Positions 30,710 through 40,181 of a stretch of 64,000 nt of DNA are shown piece by piece. Origin of the DNA: Planctomycetales bacterium 71-10 (lineage in GTDB: Bacteria; Planctomycetota; Planctomycetia; Isosphaerales; Isosphaeraceae); contig MKTT01000067.1 in the NCBI GenBank assembly GCA_001898385.1, positions 1-64,000 of the forward strand. Reading direction: 5' to 3'. The notes under the pieces were generated by a model that saw only the letters and a list, made by a program, of their open reading frames with translations, did no database searches and was not told where the DNA came from. Each line of letters begins with the position of its first letter. The first letter of the stretch is position 1. The translations under genes were made by a program, and so were the position numbers.

Positions 30710-30735
30710 CCGCCGGGCTTGCGCAAGCCCGGCGG
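30710..30735. terminator. 26-bp perfect palindrome after RNase E/G, terminator-like hairpin without clear U tract
   Basis: ccgccgggcttgc/gcaagcccggcgg. Confidence 0.55.
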
Positions 30736-30838
30736 GGGGCCGCTTAAGGCCCCTCATATGCCGACGTCCCCTCTCCCGGCGGGAGAGGGGACGTGCCATC
30801 GCCTCGGGTCCCTTTTCCTCGGCCTTCGGATCCACCCC

Positions 30839-31843
30839 ATGTTCGACCCCGCCGCCGGCTATCCGACCCACCGCCCGCGCCGACTGCGCGGGAACCCCCG
30901 GCTCCGCGACCTCGTCCGCGAGAACGTGCTGACGCGCGACGACCTGATCTACCCCGTGTTCGTGTATCACGGCTCGGACGTCAGCCGCGAGATCCCCTCG
31001 ATGCCCGGGCAGCGACAATGGTCGCTCGACCGCTTCGGCGAGGTCGTGGACGAGGCCGCCGACCTGAAGCTGCCGGGGATCATGATCTTCGGCATCCCGG
31101 AGCACAAGGACGCCCGCGGATCGGCCGCGCTCCGGGACGACGGCATCGTCCAGGAGGCCGTCCGGCTGGCGAAGCGGCGGGCCCCCGAGCTGCTGACGAT
31201 CACCGACCTCTGCTTCTGCGAGTACACCGACCACGGCCACTGCGGCCCGCTCTCCGAGGCGACCGGCCGCACGGACGTCGACAACGACGCCACCCTGCCG
31301 CTGCTGGTGGAGCAGGCCGTCAGTCACTGCCGCGCGGGGGCCGACGTCATCGCCCCGTCCGGGATGATGGACGGCATGGTCCGCGCCCTCCGCGCCGGGC
31401 TGGATGGTTCGGGATTCGCGCACATCCCGATCATGGCGTACTCGTCGAAGTTCGCCAGCGCGTACTACGGCCCGTTCCGCGAGGCGGCCGAGAGCGCCCC
31501 GAGCTTCGGCGACCGTCGCGGCTACCAGATGGACCCGGCCAACGGCGACGAGGCCGTGCGCGAGGCGGCCCTCGACCTGGCGGAGGGGGCCGACGTCATC
31601 ATGGTCAAGCCGGCCCTGGCGTACCTGGACGTCGCCCGCCGGCTCAAGGACGAGTTCCGCGTCCCGCTGGCCGCGTACAACGTCTCGGGCGAGTACGCCA
31701 TGATCAAGGCCGCCGCCGAGCGCGGCTGGATCGACGAGCGCCGCATCGTCCTGGAGACCCTCACCGGCTTCAAGCGCGCGGGGATCGACATGATCCTCAC
31801 CTACCACGCCCCCGACGTCGCCCGCTGGCTCCAGCGGGGTTGA
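30839..31843 (+). CDS. hemB: Delta-aminolevulinic acid dehydratase (porphobilinogen synthase)
   Basis: [18 protein letters not shown]...[14 protein letters not shown]...[10 protein letters not shown]...[10 protein letters not shown]...YNVSGEYAM. Confidence 0.97.
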   Translation: MFDPAAGYPTHRPRRLRGNPRLRDLVRENVLTRDDLIYPVFVYHGSDVSREIPSMPGQRQWSLDRFGEVVDEAADLKLPGIMIFGIPEHKDARGSAALRDDGIVQEAVRLAKRRAPELLTITDLCFCEYTDHGHCGPLSEATGRTDVDNDATLPLLVEQAVSHCRAGADVIAPSGMMDGMVRALRAGLDGSGFAHIPIMAYSSKFASAYYGPFREAAESAPSFGDRRGYQMDPANGDEAVREAALDLAEGADVIMVKPALAYLDVARRLKDEFRVPLAAYNVSGEYAMIKAAAERGWIDERRIVLETLTGFKRAGIDMILTYHAPDVARWLQRG

Positions 31844-31862
31844 GACCCGACGAGATCCAACG

Positions 31863-33182
31863 ATGACCACGCCCGCCGCCTCCCGCCCGGACTACGACCT
31901 CCCGAAGAGTTCCGCCGCGTTCGCCCGCGCGTCGAAGGTGATCCCCGGCGGCGTGAACAGCCCCGCGCGGGCGTTCGGCGCGGTCGGCGGCGAGCCGCCG
32001 TTCATGGCGAAGGCGGAGGGGGCGTACCTGTACGACGTCGACGGCCACCGCTACGTCGACTACATCGGCTCGTGGGGGCCGATGATCGTCGGCCACGTCC
32101 ACCCGAAGGTGAAGGCGGCGGTGTCCGAGGCCCTGGCCCTCGGCTCCAGCTTCGGCGCGCCGACGGAGCGCGAGGCCGAGATCGCCGAGGCCGTCGCGGC
32201 GGCCGTGCCGTCGATCGAGATGTGCCGATTCGTCTCCTCCGGGACCGAGGCGACGATGTCGGCGATCCGCCTGGCCCGCGGGTACACCGGCCGCGACAAG
32301 ATCGTGAAGATGGCCGGCTGCTACCACGGCCACGCCGACTGCCTGCTGATCCAGGCCGGCTCCGCCGCGACCACGCTGGGCGTCCCCGACAGCCCCGGCG
32401 TCACCCCGGGCGCGGCGGCCGACACGCTCCTCGCCCCGTTCAACGACGCCGACGCCGTCGAGACGCTGCTGAAGGCGAACCCCGGCCAGGTGGCCGCCGT
32501 CCTGCTGGAGCCGATCGCCGGCAACATGGGCCTCGTCCCGCCCGCGCCCGGCTACCTCCAGGCCCTCCGCGACCTGACCCGAGAGCACGGCGCCTTGCTG
32601 ATCTTCGACGAGGTCATGACCGGCTTCCGCGTCGCCTACGGCGGGGCGCAGGAGCGGTTTGGCGTCACGCCCGATATCACCGCGCTCGGCAAGGTCATCG
32701 GCGGTGGGCTGCCGGCGGCGGCCTACGGGGCGTCGCGCGAGATCATGACGAAGGTCTCGCCCGTCGGGCCGATCTACCAGGCCGGCACGCTCTCCGGCAA
32801 CCCGTTGGCGATGGCCGCGGGCCTGGCCACGCTCGAACTCCTGCGCGAGCCCGGCGCCTACGACCGCCTGGAGGCCCTGGCCGTCCGGCTGGCCGATGGC
32901 CTCGAATCCGCGGCCCGCGAGGCGGGCGTCCCGCACGTCGTCCAGCGCGTGGGCAGCATGGTCACGCTGTTCTTCCACGACGGCCCGGTCCGCAATTACG
33001 AGGATGCGAAGGGCTCGGACACGTCGCTGTTCGCCCGCTTCTTCTGGGAGATGCTCGCCCGCGGCGTCTACCTGCCGTGCAGCCAGTTCGAGGCCGCGTT
33101 CGTCTCGCTGGCCCACACCGAGGCCGACGTCGACCACACCGTCGCCGCCGCCCGCGAGGCCCTGGCCGCGGCGACGGCGTGA
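31863..33182 (+). CDS. hemL: Glutamate-1-semialdehyde 2,1-aminomutase
   Basis: IPGGVNSPARAFGAVGG...FVSSGTEATMSAIRLARGYTGRDKIVKMAGCYHGHADCLL...FDEVMTGFRVAYGGAQ...ALGKVIGGGLP. Confidence 0.97.
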   Translation: MTTPAASRPDYDLPKSSAAFARASKVIPGGVNSPARAFGAVGGEPPFMAKAEGAYLYDVDGHRYVDYIGSWGPMIVGHVHPKVKAAVSEALALGSSFGAPTEREAEIAEAVAAAVPSIEMCRFVSSGTEATMSAIRLARGYTGRDKIVKMAGCYHGHADCLLIQAGSAATTLGVPDSPGVTPGAAADTLLAPFNDADAVETLLKANPGQVAAVLLEPIAGNMGLVPPAPGYLQALRDLTREHGALLIFDEVMTGFRVAYGGAQERFGVTPDITALGKVIGGGLPAAAYGASREIMTKVSPVGPIYQAGTLSGNPLAMAAGLATLELLREPGAYDRLEALAVRLADGLESAAREAGVPHVVQRVGSMVTLFFHDGPVRNYEDAKGSDTSLFARFFWEMLARGVYLPCSQFEAAFVSLAHTEADVDHTVAAAREALAAATA

Positions 33183-33204
33183 GCCGCCGCATCGCGACGC
33201 CCGC

Positions 33205-35340
33205 TCAACTTAGATCGTCGTCGAAAAAGAGCCCGAAGGAGCCGGGGGCCCCGGTCACCTTCAAGGAGTACGATTCGGCCGCGCCCGAGGCGTCGTATGC
33301 GAGCTTGAGATTGCGGGCGCCGCGGGCGGCGGCCACGAGGGCCCCGGCCTCGTCGTAGAGCGAGAGCGACATGAACCGGCCCTGGCCGAGCAGGGAGACG
33401 GTCGAGCCGGCGTCGGCGGACCGGCCCGTGTCGAACGTGAACCAGGACTCGCGGTCCGCCCGCGACCGGGCGAGGCCGGAGACCAGGCGGGCGGCGGAGA
33501 TCGTCCCCAGGTCCTCGGCGGTCGCGCGGGAGGCGTTGGAGGCGGGGGCGTCGGCCCGTCGCCAGGGGTGAGGCGCGGCGACCGAGAGCGAGAAGCGGGT
33601 CGACCGCGCGCCCTCGGTCGCGGTGACGCCGACGAGGTAGGTCCCCGCGGGGAGCCCGCGCAGGCTGGCGCGGCGGCGACCCTGCGCGACGGGGTGCAAC
33701 GGATCGTCCTGGGCGTAGATCCGCACGACCGCCCCGGCGGCGCCGCGACCGGGCAGGACCCGGACCATGTTCCCCGCCCGGGCGCGATCCGTGGTCCGGA
33801 ACTGGAACCAGGCCGTCTCGCCGGCGCCCAGGTTCATCTCCGGGACGGTCGCGGTGGTCGGCGTGCCGGCGGGGACACCCAGGTCGAGCGCCGAGGCCGT
33901 GCCGTGGTCGTTGCGGGCCCAGATCGGGTCGAGGTCCTCGGGGTGCGGCATCGCCCGGAGGGCCGCGAAATAGGAGGTGAGGAACGATCCCCAGCCGGTC
34001 GCCGATTCGAAGCCCGAAGCGACGATCTGGGCGGTGTAAGTTTTGCGGATCCGATTCTCCAGGGGCGGGAAGAGGATGGAAAGGCCGGTGGCCTGGCGGG
34101 CGTCGTCGGTCTTGGCGAAGACGACCGAGCCGAGGGAGGCGACCACGTCGGCCGCCGCCGACCGGAGCGCGTCCGGGACCGAGGCCGAGGCCGCGACCTG
34201 GCTCATGAACTGGCCCAGGTCGCGGTAGACCACGACCTCTCCTTCCTCGTCGTCGTGGAAGTAGCTCGCGAAGCTCCACGCCTCGGCGATCGTCGTCCAG
34301 TCGCTTGGCCCGGCGGACTTTGCGGCGTCGGTGAAGCGGCCGATCGCGGCGGCCAGCCCGCCGAGCCCGTCGGTGTGGACCGCGGCCAGGGTGTCCCGGA
34401 TCCAGCCGCCGCCGCGGACGTAGCGGGCACCGAAGGCGTCGACGAGCGACCGCGCCAGATCGTCGCCGTCGACCTGGCCGGCCGGCCGGCCGGCGAACGC
34501 CTGGAGGGCCTCCTGGTAGTCGTATCCCGGGCCGGAGATGATCTCCTCCGACGCCACGACGACCGGCGTCAGGTCGCGTAGGGCGTAGGCGACCTCGGTC
34601 GTCGACATCAGGCATTCGTCGAAGGCGACCAGGTCGAAGGCCACCCCGTCGCGGTCGCGCGCCGTCGTCAGCGCGGCGACCATGCCGCTTGTGGTCAGGG
34701 CGTTGTTCGGCAGGACATCGAAGTCGTCGTTGTTGAACCCCTCCACCCCGCCGCCGTGGTCCCACATCACCAGGGCGTAGTGCCGCGCCGGGGCCAGTTG
34801 AGCCGCGTAGGCGATGAAGTTCCCCAGGGTGGAGGGATCGCCGGTGTCGACCTCGGCGGTGCTGATGGTGAACGACGTCTCGACGTCCGGGTCCTCCTTC
34901 GGCGTGGTCGCCGGCGCGATCAGGCCGATCCCCGCGGTGCTCCAGGCGGGCTGGGAGCCGCCGCCGGTGGCGAACGGGCCCATGCCGGCCTTATACTTCG
35001 GATCCTTCCGGCCCTCCGCGTCGTAGCCGGTCCACTGGTCGTAGAGGACGACGATCTGGACGTCGCCGCCGGGATGCATGGAGGCCGCGGCCCGCTCCAT
35101 CTCGCGGATGTTGGGCGGACCGTTGTGGGCGAGGTCCGTCGCCGTCAGGTAGACCATCACCGTCCAGTCGCCGACCGGCTTCTGAGGGCCGTCCAGGGGC
35201 GCGATCGAGCCGATGGCCCCGGCGCGCGACCCGTCCATCAGCGTGCGGCCTTCCAGAATCTCCGGGGCCCAGCATCGCCTCGTAGGACGAGGTGTTCCGG
35301 TCGGCCTCGGGCGTCGTGGCGTTCGTTGGAGGTTCGTCAT
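33205..35340 (-). CDS. Clostripain-related (C11) peptidase, exported
   Basis: WTVMVYLTATDLAHNGPPNIREMERAA; HYALVMWDHGGGVEGF; FDLVAFDECLMSTTEVAYAL. Confidence 0.9.
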   Translation of the reverse strand: MTNLQRTPRRPRPTGTPRPTRRCWAPEILEGRTLMDGSRAGAIGSIAPLDGPQKPVGDWTVMVYLTATDLAHNGPPNIREMERAAASMHPGGDVQIVVLYDQWTGYDAEGRKDPKYKAGMGPFATGGGSQPAWSTAGIGLIAPATTPKEDPDVETSFTISTAEVDTGDPSTLGNFIAYAAQLAPARHYALVMWDHGGGVEGFNNDDFDVLPNNALTTSGMVAALTTARDRDGVAFDLVAFDECLMSTTEVAYALRDLTPVVVASEEIISGPGYDYQEALQAFAGRPAGQVDGDDLARSLVDAFGARYVRGGGWIRDTLAAVHTDGLGGLAAAIGRFTDAAKSAGPSDWTTIAEAWSFASYFHDDEEGEVVVYRDLGQFMSQVAASASVPDALRSAAADVVASLGSVVFAKTDDARQATGLSILFPPLENRIRKTYTAQIVASGFESATGWGSFLTSYFAALRAMPHPEDLDPIWARNDHGTASALDLGVPAGTPTTATVPEMNLGAGETAWFQFRTTDRARAGNMVRVLPGRGAAGAVVRIYAQDDPLHPVAQGRRRASLRGLPAGTYLVGVTATEGARSTRFSLSVAAPHPWRRADAPASNASRATAEDLGTISAARLVSGLARSRADRESWFTFDTGRSADAGSTVSLLGQGRFMSLSLYDEAGALVAAARGARNLKLAYDASGAAESYSLKVTGAPGSFGLFFDDDLS

Positions 35341-35658
35341 GTCGGGTCGTCCTGGAACGGCATCGCTCGGTCGAGGCCGACGGCAACGGCGGCGGCCTCC
35401 GTTTCTTCATTAATAAGATCAATAGGTCCCGAGGGGCGGCGATGAGAACGGCCGACGTGGAACGCGCCGATTTTCATCGTCCGCGAGGGTGGTTCGCGAG
35501 CCGGCAAGCGGGGCCGCCCGGACCGCCCTTCGCCCCAGGGCATGGAACGGATGTAGGAAACCGAGTCAGGCCCTTCGCGAGGCCGATTGTGGCCGGGACG
35601 GCCGGTTCGTCCGTAGAATGAGGGGGCATCTCGTGGCCAACAACGGAGGCGGGTCGGC

Positions 35659-38600
35659 ATGACGACGAGGGCGGGCGAGAGCGATCCCCAGGCTGGCGCC
35701 CTTCGGACGGCGGACCGCACGGCGATCGAGCGGCGGACGCGCGCGATCGGCCGCGAGCTGTTCGACCGCGTCGGGCGGTCCTCGCGGCCCTGGCGTCGGG
35801 CGTGGTGGGAAGACCGCTTCATGGCGTCGACCCTGGCCGATCCCGAGGTCCGCGTCCAACTCTTCCGCTTCATCGACGTCCTGCCGGCCCTGAAGACGGC
35901 CGGGGCCGTGCGGCGGCACCTGGCGGAGTACCTGGACGAGGCCGGCGACCGCGTCCCGTGGTGGCTGCGGACGGCCGTGGCCCTGGCCCCGCCGGGCTCG
36001 GCCCGCGAGGGGCTGCTGGCGTCCGCGGCGCGCACGGCGGCCGGCGTCATGGCCCGGAAGTTCATCGCCGGGTCGACGCCCGACGAGGCGTTCCAGACCG
36101 TCCTGAAGCTCCGCGCCCGCAAGGTGGCGTTCACCGCCGACCTGCTGGGCGAGGCCGTCATCAGCGAGCGCGAGGCCGACGCCTACCAGCAGACGTGCCT
36201 CGACCTGATCCGCGGCCTCGCCGGACCGCTCGCCGCGAGGCCGGAGGTCCCGCAGATCGACCGCGACGCCGACGGGCCCATCCCGCGCGTCAACCTGTCG
36301 CTCAAGCTCTCCAGCCTGACGACCTGGTTCGACCCCATCAGCCCCGCCGCGACCATCGCCCGCACCGCCGAGCGCCTGCGGCCCATCCTCCGCACGGCCC
36401 GCGACCTCGGCGCATACGTCCACGTCGACATGGAGCAGTACGACTATCGCACCCTCAGCTACGACCTGTTCGAGGCCGTGCTCGGCGAGGACGAGTTCCG
36501 CGACTGGCCCGACGTCGGCGTCGTCGTCCAGGCGTACCAGCCCGACGCCGAGGCCGAGCTGCGCCGGCTCGACGCCTTCGTCGAGCGCCGGGGCGCGCCG
36601 ATCACCGTCCGGCTGGTGAAGGGGGCGTACTGGGACTACGAGGTGCTCACGTCCCGCCGCCACGGCTGGCCGGAGCCCGTGTTCCTCCAGAAGTGGCGAA
36701 CCGACGCCAACTACGAGCGCTGCACGCGGTTCCTGATGGAGCGGCGGGCGAACCTGCGGCCGGCCATCGCCAGCCACAACCTGCGCAGCCTGGCCCACGC
36801 CCTCGCCGCGGCCGAGGCGCTGGGCCTGCCGCCCGACGCCTACGAGCTGCAAACGCTGCACGGCATGGGCGAGGCCGTCGACGACGCCCTGGTGGAGCGC
36901 GGGCTCCGCGTCCGCGTCTACACGCCGTACGGCGCCATGCTGCCGGGGATGGCGTACCTGGTCCGCCGGCTGCTGGAGAACACGTCCAACGAATCCTTCC
37001 TGAAGGCCGGCGCGTCGGGCGTCGCCGTCGACGACCTGCTGCGCGACCCCGAGGAGACCGGAGCCATGCTCGCCAAGAAGCGCCCCGCCCGGCCCGAGTC
37101 CGCGCCGGCCGCGCTCCCACCGTTCCGCAACGAGCCCGTCGCCGACTTCGCGAAGGCCGAGGACCGCGACGTTATGGCCGACGCCCTGCGGAAGGTGGCC
37201 GGCGAACTGGGCCGGGCGTATCCGCTGATCCTCGACGGCGAGCGGATCGAGACTCCCGGACGGGTCGCGGAGTCGCTCGATCCGAGCCAGACCACGCGCG
37301 TCGTCGGCCGCGTCGCCACGGCCGACGCCGGCCATGCGGATCGCGCGGTCGCGGCGGCGAGGTCCGTCCTGAACGAGTGGGCGGCGAGGCCCGCCGACGA
37401 CCGCGCGGCCATCGTCGTCCGCGCCGCCGCCATCCTCCGCGAGCGCCGGTTCGAACTGGCGGCGTGGGAGGTCTACGAGTGCGGCAAGCCCTGGCGCGAG
37501 GCCGACGCCGACGTCTGCGAGGCGATCGACTTCTGCGAGTTCTACGCCCGCGAGATGGTCCGCCTGGCCGAGCCCCGGCGTCGCGACGTCCCCGGCGAGA
37601 CCAACGCCTGCGACCGCCTCCCGCGCGGGGTCGCCGTGGTGATCCCCCCCTGGAACTTCCCGCTGGCCATCCCCTGCGGCATGACCGTCGGCCCGCTCGT
37701 CGCCGGCTGCCCGGTGATCCTCAAGCCGGCCGAGCAGTCGCCCGTCGTCGCCGCGAAGCTCGTCGAGATCCTCCACGAGGCGGGCGTCCCCCCGGGCGTG
37801 CTCCATTACCTCCCCGGCGACGGCGAGGAGGTCGGCCAGGCGCTCGTGAACGACGCTCGGATCGCGGTGGTCTCGTTCACCGGCTCGCGTCAGGTCGGCC
37901 TGCTCCTCAACAAGCAGGCGGCCGAGACGCCGAAGGGCCAGGACCACGTCAAGCGCGTGCTCGCCGAGATGGGGGGCAAGAACGCGATCCTCGTCGACGA
38001 CGACGCCGACCTCGACGAGGCGGTGGTGGGCGTCCTGCAAAGTGCGTTCGGCTACGCCGGTCAGAAGTGCTCGGCCTGCTCGCGGGTCGTGGTGCTGGAG
38101 GGCGTGTACGACGCCTTCGTCGCCCGGCTCGCCGAGGCCGGGCGCTCGCTCCGCGTCGGCCCGGCCGAGGATCCCGACACGTTCGTCGGCCCGGTGATCG
38201 ACTTCGACGCCCGCCGCCGGATCCTCGAATACCGCGAGGTCGCGAAGCGGGAAGGCCGCGTCGTGCTGGACGTGGACGTCTCCGCCATCGCCGACCGCGG
38301 CACGTTCGTCGGCCCGCTGATCGTGGCCGACGTTAAGCCCGACGCCCGCGTCGCGCAGGAGGAGATCTTCGGCCCGATCCTGGCCGTGCTGAAGGCGAGG
38401 GACCTGGACGACGCCCTGGCGATCGCCGAGGGGACCGATTACGCCCTGACCGGCGGCCTCTACTCGCGGAGCCCGGCGACCATCGAGCGCGTGCGCCGCG
38501 AGTACCGCGTCGGCAACCTCTACATCAACCGCACCATCACCGGCGCGGAGGTCGACCGCCAGCCGTTCGGCGGCTTCAAGCTCTCGGGCGTCGGTGCCAA

Positions 38601-38715
38601 GGCGGGGGGCTCGGAATACCTGCTGGAATTCCTCCTCACCCGCTCCGTCACCGAGAACACCATGCGCCGCGGCTTCGCCCCCGAGGACCTGGCGACGAGC
38701 GCCGGCGGGGGATGA
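35659..38715 (+). CDS. putA: Bifunctional proline dehydrogenase / L-glutamate gamma-semialdehyde dehydrogenase
   Basis: PRODH half (NLSLKLSSL, RLVKGAYWDYE, ASHNLRSL) fused to ALDH half (IPPWNFPLAIPCGM, GGKNAILVDDDADLDEAV, GQKCSACSRVVV). Confidence 0.95.
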   Translation: MTTRAGESDPQAGALRTADRTAIERRTRAIGRELFDRVGRSSRPWRRAWWEDRFMASTLADPEVRVQLFRFIDVLPALKTAGAVRRHLAEYLDEAGDRVPWWLRTAVALAPPGSAREGLLASAARTAAGVMARKFIAGSTPDEAFQTVLKLRARKVAFTADLLGEAVISEREADAYQQTCLDLIRGLAGPLAARPEVPQIDRDADGPIPRVNLSLKLSSLTTWFDPISPAATIARTAERLRPILRTARDLGAYVHVDMEQYDYRTLSYDLFEAVLGEDEFRDWPDVGVVVQAYQPDAEAELRRLDAFVERRGAPITVRLVKGAYWDYEVLTSRRHGWPEPVFLQKWRTDANYERCTRFLMERRANLRPAIASHNLRSLAHALAAAEALGLPPDAYELQTLHGMGEAVDDALVERGLRVRVYTPYGAMLPGMAYLVRRLLENTSNESFLKAGASGVAVDDLLRDPEETGAMLAKKRPARPESAPAALPPFRNEPVADFAKAEDRDVMADALRKVAGELGRAYPLILDGERIETPGRVAESLDPSQTTRVVGRVATADAGHADRAVAAARSVLNEWAARPADDRAAIVVRAAAILRERRFELAAWEVYECGKPWREADADVCEAIDFCEFYAREMVRLAEPRRRDVPGETNACDRLPRGVAVVIPPWNFPLAIPCGMTVGPLVAGCPVILKPAEQSPVVAAKLVEILHEAGVPPGVLHYLPGDGEEVGQALVNDARIAVVSFTGSRQVGLLLNKQAAETPKGQDHVKRVLAEMGGKNAILVDDDADLDEAVVGVLQSAFGYAGQKCSACSRVVVLEGVYDAFVARLAEAGRSLRVGPAEDPDTFVGPVIDFDARRRILEYREVAKREGRVVLDVDVSAIADRGTFVGPLIVADVKPDARVAQEEIFGPILAVLKARDLDDALAIAEGTDYALTGGLYSRSPATIERVRREYRVGNLYINRTITGAEVDRQPFGGFKLSGVGAKAGGSEYLLEFLLTRSVTENTMRRGFAPEDLATSAGGG

Positions 38716-38722
38716 GGCCGCT

Positions 38723-38884
38723 TCAGAACATCCCGTCGATCCACGAGCGGATCCACGGGAACCGCTCGCCGAGGGCCGAGTGGACGTAGGCGACGGACCA
38801 GGCGGCGACCCAGGCCAGGGCAAGCCAGCCGCGGGGGTCGTTCCAGGGTCGGGGGTCAGGGGGCGGGGTTGTAGTCGGGCTCAT
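38723..38884 (-). CDS. Small single-pass membrane protein, 53 aa, overlapping the 3' end of the GT9 gene
   Basis: MSPTTTPPPDPRPWNDPRGWLALAWVAAWSVAYVHSALGERFPWIRSWIDGMF*; below the ORF-track length cutoff; ATG at 38884, stop at 38723. Confidence 0.6.
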   Translation of the reverse strand: MSPTTTPPPDPRPWNDPRGWLALAWVAAWSVAYVHSALGERFPWIRSWIDGMF

Positions 38885-40181
38885 AGGCGACCTCCAGGGG
38901 GGCCGGCGCGACCGGGACGGCCCCGCGGCGGGCGGCCCGCGACAGCCAGCGGCGCGCGGCCTTGTAGACGCGGTCGGGCGTCAGGCCGGTCATGCAAGGG
39001 TGGTCGGCCAGCGGGCACGTCTTCTGGTGGCAGGGCCGGCAGGGGACGCGGTGGCGGATCACCAGCGACCGCGACGACCACGGCCGCCACTGGATCGGGT
39101 TGTTCGTCCCGCTGAACAGGATCACCGACAGCACCCCGGCCGACGCCGCCAGGTGCGCCGGGCCCGAATCGGCCCCGATGAACAGGTCGGCCCGCTCCAG
39201 GAGCGCCGTCGTCTGCCGGACGCTCAGCCGGCCCGACCAGTCGACCAGTCGCTCGTGCGGCCGGAGGCTCCGCGACAGCGGCGGGTCTTCCGGTCCGCCC
39301 ACGATCACCACCCGCCAACCGTCGTCCAGGAACCGTTCCAGCAGGGATTTCCAATGCTTCTTCGGCCAGCGCTTGGCGGCCGTGCCGGCGCCGAGGTGGA
39401 CGGCCAGCATCGGCGGGTGGGGGCGGAACTGCTCGGCGTGCAGGCGGGCCTCGGCGACGTGCGGGCCGCGGCCCTTGCGCCGGCCCCGGCCGGGCCAGGC
39501 TTGCAGCAGGCGGGCGGCGACCTCGGCGCGGTCCTCGTCGCGGACGTGGACCAGGGCCCGGTCGCCGAAATCGGGCGTGATCCCCAGCGGTTCCAGCAGG
39601 GCCAGCCGCGAGCGGACCTCGTGCCGGCCGCGGGCCCACTCGGCCACGTCGGTCAGCAGGAACGAGCCGCCCCCCATCGCGAAGCCGACCCGCCGCGCCA
39701 CGCCGCCGATCGCCAGGACCAGGATCGAGAGGACGTCGCCGCGGACGTCGATCCCCAGGTCGTATCGGGCGTCGCGGAGCGAGCGGCCGAGCCGCCAGAC
39801 CTCGGCGACCAGGCCCCGTCGCGACGGGCTGCGCTCGAACCAGGTCCGCTCGGCGACACGCACGCGGGCGACGTTGGCGTCGGCCTCGAAGACCTCGTGG
39901 TTGCTCGGCGAGGCCAGGACGTCGATCTCGGCCTCCGGGTAGGCGGCGCGGAGCTGCGCGATCAGCGGGGCCGACAGGACGGCGTCGCCTAGGTGGTCGA
40001 GCTGGACGACGAGGATCCGGCGCGGCGTCGCGACCTCTCGCGGCGGCCGGAGCCGTCGCCAGAGCGGCGCGACGAGGCCGCCGGCCGCGTCGAACGCGCG
40101 CACCAGGATCCGCCATCGCAGCTTGCTGTAGCGATAGCGCCCGGTCCGAACAGGCTTGAGGTCAGTCGGCGACCCGGTCAT
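38856..40181 (-). CDS. Glycosyltransferase family 9 (heptosyltransferase-like)
   Basis: RRILVVQLDHLGDAVLSAPLIAQLRAAYPEAEIDVLASP...FIGADSGPAHLAASAGVLSVILFSGTNNPIQWRPW. Confidence 0.93.
   Translation of the reverse strand: MTGSPTDLKPVRTGRYRYSKLRWRILVRAFDAAGGLVAPLWRRLRPPREVATPRRILVVQLDHLGDAVLSAPLIAQLRAAYPEAEIDVLASPSNHEVFEADANVARVRVAERTWFERSPSRRGLVAEVWRLGRSLRDARYDLGIDVRGDVLSILVLAIGGVARRVGFAMGGGSFLLTDVAEWARGRHEVRSRLALLEPLGITPDFGDRALVHVRDEDRAEVAARLLQAWPGRGRRKGRGPHVAEARLHAEQFRPHPPMLAVHLGAGTAAKRWPKKHWKSLLERFLDDGWRVVIVGGPEDPPLSRSLRPHERLVDWSGRLSVRQTTALLERADLFIGADSGPAHLAASAGVLSVILFSGTNNPIQWRPWSSRSLVIRHRVPCRPCHQKTCPLADHPCMTGLTPDRVYKAARRWLSRAARRGAVPVAPAPLEVAYEPDYNPAP

Noticed and set aside
27560-31870. 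1436-aa minus-strand ORF
   Set aside because: Antisense to RNase E/G and hemB; composition is the mirror image of GC-rich codons, with no domain signatures.
35566-38823. 1085-aa minus-strand ORF
   Set aside because: Antisense shadow of putA, which has clear catalytic motifs on the plus strand.
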